Shown one piece after another: positions 56,600-64,000 of a stretch of 64,000 nucleotides of DNA. Both the position numbers and the translations under genes were made by a program. The first letter of the stretch is position 1. Each line of letters begins with the position of its first letter. The stretch is from Paracyclopina nana (Eukaryota > Arthropoda > Copepoda > Cyclopoida > Cyclopettidae): the NCBI GenBank assembly GCA_019096065.1, contig JAGUCH010000004.1:3720001-3784000 (forward strand), read 5' to 3'. The notes below the pieces were generated by a model, which saw only the letters and a list, made by a program, of their open reading frames with translations, was not told where the DNA came from and did no database searches.

Positions 56600-57400
56600 A
56601 CAGCAAAAAAGGTGCTGATCTTGCTTGCAACTGCAGCCTCAGGGCTAGTTGCTGGGCCTAGATGTTGGCCATCAAATTGGGCTGAACCTGCAGTGGCTGA
56701 AGAGGGGCAGCCAATTAGTGTTGTGGTTGCTGCTGACCTGCATGGAAACCACCACAGCACTGGTGATGGTGGCCACCACCTCCATGACCTCCACTGCCTC
56801 CACGACCTCCACGACCTCCACGATTTCCTTGACCTCCATGATTTCCACGGCCACCAATGTCCCCAACTTGCATGGCCTAGCACCTTTTTCAGAGCTGCTG
56901 AAGCAGGAGCCTAGTGGCATCCCAATTGGCTGAGTTAGAGGCTGCTATTGCAGCAGCAGCCACTTTGGCTTCTTTGGCGGCCTCCCTCATGGCCTTATTG
57001 GCAATCTTTTGGGCCAACTTTTTTTTTCAATTTCTGAAACAAAAAAATTTAGTTGGAAGATTTTAAAACACTAGAAAATTAATTCATATTACCTTTTCTT
57101 GCCTGGCCTTTGCCCTTTGGGTGGCCTTGTTCATGACTTGTTCATGACTATTTCAGAAATTTTCATATTTTTTTGACATCTTAACAAGACCATTCTCGCG
57201 GCTTGTGGTGGCTTCCTGGCTGATATGGGTCTCTGGAGGTGTCATTGCCACCTCTGCCTACATGACCTTCTCATTGGGCTGGGCACTGGCCATTGTTGAC
57301 CTCTTCCCTCCACTTGCTGCTCCTGCCTTCTTCTTTGCCATCTTGATGAGTACTGTGGATCAGCTGACCAGAATGGTTGGCACACACACTCATCAAGATG
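56600..57400 (-). pseudogene. Decayed Lys/Ala-rich and RGG-rich protein gene
   Basis: The minus strand reads as a Lys/Ala-rich chain (MAKKKAGAASGGKRS; KIANKAMREAAKEAKVAAAA) followed by a Gly/Arg/His-rich repeat (GGRGNHGGQGNRGGRGG). Several in-frame stops and at least one indel at a poly-A run near 57020 interrupt it. One recognisable intron (donor GTAATA near 57092, acceptor TTTCAG near 57035) remains. The RGG stretch is seen in nucleic-acid-binding proteins. The parent is not identified. The frame choice is judged by composition only. Confidence 0.4.
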
Positions 57401-57783
57401 GACCAAAGAACAAACCAGTAGTAGCAAATTGTTTCGGGGCATATTTATAGCAATGAGATATTTCATCTGTCATCTATTAGTTCATAAATGAGTAAAGCCA
57501 AATTCGCAGGCATCCTTGAAAGAGCAAAAAAAATTTATCACATCAAAGACATGAAGGAAAATCTCTACCCCAATTCACCATGTAACGATCAGGGTCATTT
57601 CCTTTTTGCCAGCTTAGCCTAACTAGCACCAAAAATTGTAGCATGGACGGTTGGCTTATCTGGTTGAGAAAATGCTAGGGCATTGACCAACATCTGACCT
57701 GGCATGCCTGTTGCTTGTCTCAAGTAGCTGAGAAATAGTGCCAAAATTACCAACGAGACAAAGAAATGCTTTTATAAATAACC

Positions 57784-57850
57784 TCTATGGCTCAGTTGAT
57801 AGAGTTATGACTCAGAAGGGTAGCGGATCAAGACTCAACAACGGAATTTT
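57784..57850 (+). repeat. tRNA-like sequence (tRNA pseudogene or SINE head)
   Basis: A good A box (TGGCTCAGTTGATAGAG) is followed about 35 bp later by a degenerate B box (GGATCAAGACTC) and then by a run of seven T. The cloverleaf stems do not pair well, so it is unlikely to be a working tRNA. Confidence 0.45.
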
Positions 57851-58110
57851 TTTCCATATTTAAGGATCTTGCCTCATCCCCCGTCTTGTATGTACTATTG
57901 ACGGTAAAAATTGTAAAAGATTGAATTTTATAATTATGATGTTACTTAATTATCAATAAGCTACTTTCACTCGAAACCGTAGGCCCACACCCTGCTGTCC
58001 TGTTATGGATGCCTTTACCTAGTTTCAAAAAATGACAAAAATAAATAGTGTTTGTGTGACGCTATAATTGGGCTTTGCTTACGGAGGCTCAGTTAGTAAT
58101 GATTTTTACG

Positions 58111-59040
58111 CACTGTAAACCGAATTTCCTCGTGAGTAATTCACTTTGCCGGTTGACTCAGCTTTTTTGCACTCCCGATGCGCTATGAAGTAAATGACAA
58201 CCCTAGGGTTACTTTTTGCTTAGTAAATGGTAAATGCGAACCCTAGGGTTACTTTTTACTTAGTAAATGGTAAATGCGAACCCTAGGGTTACTTTTTACT
58301 TAGTAAATGGTAAATGCGAACCCTAGGGTTACTTTTTACTTAGTAAATGTTAAATGAGAACCCTAGGGTTACTTTGTACCAACTTGGTCAAGTACTTGTC
58401 ATAAGCAGGGATACCTGACGTTTCCGAGGCCGCTGTAGTTTTCTTGGCCTCTTCAATCCATTTTTCCAATGATTTTTCACTTTTTCACTACTGCTGCCGC
58501 TGCTTACTGTTAGGTGTTAGGCAGTCGCTCAGCTACTTTGTTATGGTTTGTAGTTCTTGATCAGGCTAAAGAGGGGAGCAATGTTTCTAGATAGCAGAGC
58601 CATCTCTGGATTATTTCAGAAAACACGCTAAATTGATAATTAATTTATTTCCTAATATATTGCGTTTTTGGAAAAAAGTTACTTTTAAGTCATGCTTGGA
58701 TTCCACATTTCTATAGCTATGCAAAGTTTCAGATCTCTGAGCAATTCCCACCAAGGAATCGGCATGCCTTAAGTTCACGGCCCCTTATGAAATTGCGCTT
58801 GATTTCGGCAAGTTCATTACTCACTTGGAAATTCGGTTTAAGTGCATAAAATTTGTACCTGCTGCTTTTTGGGACTTCGAAGGTGCAGTAAAAATTGCGC
58901 TCGTATGGTAAACATAAAACCTCGACTCACTTTTGACCTCGCTACGCTCGGTTAAAAGATTCGTCTTGGTTTTATGTTTACCATACTCGCGCAATTTTTA
59001 CCGCACCTTCTCAGTCCCGAAAAGCAGCAGGTAAAATACT
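58111..59040. mobile_element. Foldback element copy 2 (nested inverted repeats)
   Basis: The outer pair, at 58111-58155 and 58804-58845, shares TAAACCGAATTTCC and a GTGAGTAAT block in inverse orientation. Next to it is a long hairpin: arms 58858-58920 and 58971-59031 pair over about 60 bp (CTGCTGCTTTT ... AAACATAAAAC). Both parts match the smaller copy at 16185-16500, there in the opposite order. The internal segment contains a 40-bp tandem array. No transposase ORF is present. Confidence 0.65.
58193..58378. repeat. 40-bp tandem repeat, about 4.5 copies
   Basis: The unit starts CCCTAGGGTTACTTTTTACT and repeats at 58201, 58241, 58281, 58321 and 58361 (partial), with few substitutions. Each unit junction makes the 12-bp palindrome AACCCTAGGGTT. 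The array is internal to the foldback element. Confidence 0.9.
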
Positions 59041-59775
59041 ATTGCCGCTAGGAGGAGCTAATGATAGCCCAGCTAATAGCAGCGTAGGCTAAGCGGGCTG
59101 AAAATTGAATTTCGATCTGTTTCTGTTTGCACCTGCTCCGCTACAAGCCCCGATCTAAAAAAATTGAACCTCCGATCAATTTTTAAAGTCAACAGATTTG
59201 GTATATTTCAACTAATTTACAAATATTTTAGTCTTCTAACTTTTTAAAAGTAAGATTTAATCCAGTTTTGTTGCCATTTTATAGGCACAGTGAGTAATAA
59301 TTGTGTGCTTTGCAGGACATTTTGCCCAAGAAAAGCATGCTTGTTACATGGTGGGGCTTTCTGGAAAAGGAAGAAAATCTCTCGTTTCTTGACAAGAATG
59401 CCAAAATATTTCGTTTTTAAAAGTCAAAAAGCCAAATGATAACGATTATGCGACGAACTAGTTGAAGCGACCTTGAAAAAGAATCGGAGGTTACTCCTAA
59501 TGCCATCTTTTTTACCTTATTGGGAAAAATGTAACTACACCATGAGCAAAGCCCAATTATAATATTTCATATTTTATATGATGGAAAGTAGTTTTCGCAT
59601 GTATAATTCAGTTTACCAATTCGTCTCAGTTCATATAACTACACATATATAAAGGCTCTGACGTTTTACTTTATCAAGTGACACACATTATAAAGTATTT
59701 TATAAGGTGTGTGGCTCCTCTGTTTTACCAGATATTGTCCAAGAAGTAAATCCCATTGCAGAAAAAAGGAGAAGA

Positions 59776-59852
59776 AATGCCTTGCATGGGGATTGAACCC
59801 TGATCATCTAGATTAGGAATCCGACGCTCTACTGACTGAGCTACCAATACAG
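59776..59852 (-). repeat. tRNA-like sequence with CCT anticodon, probably degenerate
   Basis: The A box (TAGCTCAGTCAGTAGAG) and B box (GGTTCAATCCC) are intact, and the loop TTCCTAA would give anticodon CCT (Arg). Acceptor, anticodon and T stems each contain mismatches (two of seven, one of five and two of five pairs). It is best taken as a tRNA pseudogene or a SINE-derived fragment. Confidence 0.5.
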
Positions 59853-59859
59853 AGAGAAA

Positions 59860-62486
59860 AAATTGTTGTTAGAATCCCTTTTTATTCTTCTTCTAAGCTG
59901 AGCTAAGTTCAGCAGAGGAGTAGAGTCTCTATCAGAGATACCCGACAACACTTGATCTAACACATCTTTTAGCTTCAAAAAGTGCCAAATTCAAAATGCA
60001 CACTTTTTAAGTGATTCATTAACACTTTCAGCTACTCTTGCACTACTGAAGGCCTCTCAACCCATGTCCTCAAAGTAATGGATCAAATGCTAAGTCAAGA
60101 TTGCCTAGTCTGGTAACTTCATTAACATTTGAAAATTACTTTCCATCATATAAAATCGTATATATATGTAAACAAATTACAAAACATGCTGACAAAATAT
60201 CTGAGCTCATTTTGAAAAGTAAAAATCTCGTAACATTACTTGGCTCTCGCAAGCTCGAGCCCGCAAAGTTGCCACTCGATTTTTACTTTACAAAATTTGC
60301 TCAGCTGTTTTATTAGCTTGTTTTATAAATTGTTTACATATATAAATAGATATAACTCTTATTTTCAAAATCTGTTTTACTAAGTTGTTAGGCCTAAAAT
60401 TGGGAAAGTCACTAAAGCCTAAAATAGGGGTGCATGGGCTTTAGGATCTATAACAAAGATAGGTTTTAAAGCCTAAGCTTTTTTTCTCTAAAGTTTTAAG
60501 ACCTAAAGATTTGAATGCTAAAGCCTAACAACTGGATGTTTTAAAAGATCTAGTCACCTCAAAATTGGCTATCTTTGGTGGACAATATCTGCCCTCAAAC
60601 AAAAAAAGTACATTTATATATTTTATTTAATAGTACTTATCTTTGGCTGACTGTGCAAATAAAGAAAAAAATTCCACCGGGGGAAAGTTGCTCAATTTTA
60701 CCCCCTAAAAACGCATTTCAGCCCCTGGAGCACAGTAGGAATGCATGAAGACAATTTATAGCCCATTCTCTGAGATACCCATAGGGGGCCCAACAATGTG
60801 GTGATGACCTAAATAATACTGACTTGCCTAAGGTCGAGGTCAGACCAGACGAGGTCGGGGCCGAGGACGAGACAAGCCAGGGCCGGAATCAAGGGAACTA
60901 CTTGGCCTGGATAGATCCCGAGGTGTAGAGGCCAATACACAAATCTGTACTCTCGGAAAAGGCTCGAATAAAGGCCGCGGGGCCAAAGCCTTATGAAATG
61001 GCTTCTTACTGCAATGGCGGACAAAAGTATATTGAGATTCTTAGCAAAAACATGTTCAGCAAAGTATTGAGACATATAAAAAAAGCCGAGCGGCGAGGTT
61101 GCGGGACTTCGGTCTTGAGACTTCCGTGATGAAGGTCGATGTGAAGGCCGGAGGAAAAGGGTAGGTATGCACCACAATGCACAAAGATGGGTGGATAAAA
61201 GTTTATTCACATGGCTGTGAGAGAAGTTTTACAACATAAGAATTTCCCAAAACTTATGGTCTACAACATTTTCAGAAACCCCTTGGATCTACTGAATGGA
61301 TTCTTGAAGGGAGTCAGTCAGTGCCTTCAAATTTCATATGGCCCGGAAAGACAAACAAGAAGTTTGGTGCCTCGATGAGCGCTATTTGCTGGATCCATAT
61401 TCAATTAAAAGAACGTTTTATTTTATGAATTGAAGAATGGTCTTGGATTCTTGCTTAGCGCAGAGCAGTAGATTTTGATGAGAGTATCTCGTTCTCAAAA
61501 ACAGCTGAACTTTTTTCGCAAAAAAATTACTATGGTACGTACATCTCAAACTACAGCTTCGATCGGAAGGAAAATTTGAGGTATGCTTGGTTTCACGCTA
61601 AAATTACCAAATACCAATTAAAAATAGCATAATATAATAAACGGTGGAACAAAAATGGGCAGATATCCTGTTACCGTAGGCCGGCATCTTATGGCTGTTT
61701 TGGGGAAGTTAGTTTTGAAAACGTTCTACTCACCAAAATCCACTGCTCTGGCTTAGCGTAAGCTAACAAGTTACTTGAAGTTAGCTATGGCTGACCTGAG
61801 ACTGAGTACTTACTGACTACTGACTTCTGACTACTGAGTGACTAGTGAGTAGTGACTAGTGAGTGCTGAGTAGCGAGTTAGCGAATACTGAGTCACCAGT
61901 TACAAGTCCAGATTCGTCAATTTTAAAGCATTTCAATAAAAATGCTTTGTAGCTAACACAGCAATATTTAACCAATTGGACAATTACCATAAACTGGATA
62001 CAAGGCAACAAAAGCAGTTTTAAATAAATTCCAGATATAATAAGAAGCAAAGCTATTTTTCACTAAATTGCCGATCTTTGGCGACAAGCATGGCTGTTTG
62101 CAAATATTTTTTGGCTCCCTCGAGCAAAAATATCTGGTTACTTCGCTTCTTTTCGAAAATAACGGCTGCGTAGAAACTAAAAGCAAAGATCGTCCGAAGA
62201 GGAAATGATGTGGTGGCCACCATCATTTTTTGACAAAATCAACATTTATCATGCTTAATGTGAACCATTATTTAGAAACATAGATGGTCAAATAATTTTG
62301 CTAATAAGCTTAACAAAACTAAGAAATAACTATTTTTCGTCAAATAGTCGGGGCTACTTGTCTCAATTTTTGTAGAGGGCGCTTTTTAAAAACACAAAGC
62401 CTAGTTTTTGAAACAACTTCATTCTGTCTAGCGCGATGAGCCAAGGCCTGTTTTGAAAGTTCAATCATCATGCAATACGTGAAGGA
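59860..62486. other. No gene seen; short simple repeats
   Basis: AT-rich DNA. A degenerate array of GACTACTGAGT/GACTAGTGAGT units lies at about 61800-61880. A GC-richer block at 60820-61160 has ORFs in several frames but none is protein-like. Confidence 0.5.
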
Positions 62487-63244
62487 ATGACGAGTTTTGG
62501 TTGGAAAAGAAAGTTGGGATCGTGTTCTACAAACTTGGCTTTCTCTGAGGAGAATCAGCACCAAGTATGCTGCTTTGTTTTTAACTGGAAGTTCCTGAAA
62601 CAAAATGCTTTTCAGGAAGTCACAACTGCTTCTGATGATCTTGACTGGTTAGAAAGCCACAAAAAGAAGGCCAAGCTCACCAAGAACGAAGAACTGAAAG
62701 GGAAGGATAGAATACTCTTTTTAAAAAACGAGGGAATCAATTTTGCAGAAAGAGATTGCCCTTGGCAAGCCATTGGACGTTGGGAAGAAGCCCTTCAGAT
62801 TCAGGTTGGGAAGGCTCCACCCAAAGAGCTAGAACATGACAAGCTGCTTGACATGAAAGCACAAGCCCTCATTGCTCTTCATGAATGGGAACCTGCCATC
62901 GAAGCTGCTGAACATGCTGTAAAAATTGATCCTACTTGGTCTGGCGCGTACCAAACACTAGGGCGAGCTCAATTAGGTTTTGGACTTCTTGAGCACGCAG
63001 TCATTGTGAGTCGGTCCATATTGCCTAAGCTTTATATTTTCTTACTCATCGTCAACATTTTCAGACATTTGCAAAGGCTGTGCATCTTGCCCCTGAAGAC
63101 GAAGAATTAAGGTTTGAAGACCTTAGCTGGGCGTCGGATCTGTTGAGCCGAAAAAAAGCAGGTAACCTTGAGTGGAAGCCTGTCAAAACTCCTGAACCAA
63201 AAGAGGACACTGACGACTCAGATTTTGAGCAAGAAGATGGCTAA
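62487..63244 (+). CDS. TTC33: Tetratricopeptide repeat protein 33, 215 aa
   Basis: Exons 62487-62564, 62616-63005 and 63065-63244 join in phase to 215 residues (human TTC33 is 262). The N-terminus SFGWKRK is the family signature. TPR units follow: [36 protein letters not shown] and [20 protein letters not shown]. The conserved EDLSWASDL segment and an acidic tail end it. The molecular role of the family is poorly defined; TPRs imply protein binding. Its last codons overlap the start of DET1, which follows on the same strand. Confidence 0.9.
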
Positions 63245-64000
63245 AGGCCGAAAATTTTCCCACCAAGCCTTTGCCCCTCGGGACATCCCCTCTCAAAATG
63301 TTGTTTTCCGTCTTTTGATGCGGGAAATTCATGGGCCCTCAGCGGGCAGCCGGGCACGAAACCACAGGGGCAAACTGGTCAATACACACCGTGGATTCTA
63401 TATGAACGTGTATCCCAACTTTACATTGGTCAATGTGGAGAAACCACCATGCTTCTTGCGTAAATTCACTCCTTGTGGAAAGTATTTCATTGCCTTCAGC
63501 ATGTGTCAAACGAGCCTTGAAATTTATAGATTTCACGGAGCTGCAGCCGCTGGAGGACTGATTGCGGTAAGCACAGCAAAAAAGGAACATCATTTATTTT
63601 GCCCAAATCTTCTGCCTCGTAGGAATGCACTCAGTATCCACCGAATTCGAAAAACTCAAACTTGGACTACCTTAGCAATGACTCTTGGCAAGGTCATGTT
63701 AAGCTCCGCAACAACGTGTTTGAGAAATTCTTCAGCCTCGAACACACTGTGCCATTGGCAGAAAATGGAGAACAGCTAAATAGGGAGTGTAGTCTTTTCA
63801 GCGAATGTGGGAAATTCGTTATTGTTGGCTCAGCTTGCTACTTACCAGATGAGCCGCATCCTCGAATGCACGAAATCTACCGCAACAATGAGTCTGTGGC
63901 ACCGAATCCCCGCAATCCATTGGAAGACTACACACTCTATTGTGTGGACATTGAGGTTGGAGTCCGCTGTGATTCACTCAGGTTCAAGAACGACAAGATA
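63237..64000 (+). CDS. DET1: DET1 (de-etiolated 1 homolog), 5' part
   Basis: Exon 63237-63566 and an exon from 63623 that runs past the window edge. Family text includes [64 protein letters not shown] and [12 protein letters not shown]1 is a WD-like component of the DDB1-CUL4 ubiquitin ligase (with COP1 and DDA1) that controls transcription-factor turnover. The chosen ATG puts the first conserved block (QNVVFRL) about as far from the N-terminus as in vertebrate DET1, supporting this start even though it lies inside the TTC33 coding region. The 3' part is outside the window. Confidence 0.92.

Noticed and set aside
58193-58378. CRISPR-like array
   Set aside because: Units are contiguous with no unique spacers, in an animal genome.
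58193-58378. Interstitial telomere repeat
   Set aside because: CCCTAGGG resembles telomere words, but the unit is 40 bp and is not TTAGG or TTAGGG in tandem.
59776-59852. Functional tRNA-Arg (CCT)
   Set aside because: Promoter boxes are good, but three stems carry mismatches, so it is listed only as tRNA-like.

Overview
The window is nuclear DNA of an animal, most likely an arthropod and possibly a crustacean. The nuclear code reads cleanly. Introns are often only 50-70 bp with canonical GT-AG ends, and non-coding DNA is AT-rich. Synapsin, KIF3A, RICTOR, DET1 and a PAN-ZP membrane protein indicate a bilaterian, and the PAN-ZP architecture plus a secreted nicotinamidase suggest an ecdysozoan. 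A front-end (HPGG + QxxHH) desaturase fits aquatic crustaceans. The assignment is inference; no search could be run.

Positions 1-11000 form an accessory, virus-like region. The left edge carries the C-terminal part of what looks like a retroelement polyprotein (2-985), then a broken, possibly envelope-like stretch (1007-2540) and a polypurine tract. From 4.3 to 10.4 kb lies a second cluster of unrecognised genes in mixed orientation. It holds a GC-rich minus-strand membrane-protein gene with an in-frame stop, palindromic direct repeats, an intact spliced 304-aa membrane protein, a frame-broken ORF behind a TATA box, and an intact intronless 628-aa type I glycoprotein behind its own TATA box.

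Positions 11000-29000 hold a hAT/Mutator-like miniature element, an orphan secreted protein, a C-type lectin gene with one premature stop, a calmodulin-like gene, a GT14-family (GCNT-like) glycosyltransferase, and a secreted nicotinamidase whose second intron contains a complete front-end fatty-acid desaturase on the opposite strand.

Positions 29000-56000 are ordinary gene-dense DNA: synapsin (+), KIF3A (-), RICTOR (-), an LRR protein (+), a ten-exon PAN-ZP membrane protein (+) with two identical antisense tRNA-Cys genes in its first intron, MRPL55 (-), UQCR10 (+) and SMYD4-like (-). Two related miniature transposons ending in CACAGTGG with 5-bp target duplications lie in introns of synapsin and the PAN-ZP gene.

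Positions 56000-62400 are mostly gene-poor: a decayed Lys/Ala- and RGG-rich gene, tRNA-like sequences, and a large copy of a foldback repeat family holding a 40-bp tandem array. The right end carries TTC33 and the 5' part of DET1, whose coding regions overlap by 8 bp.
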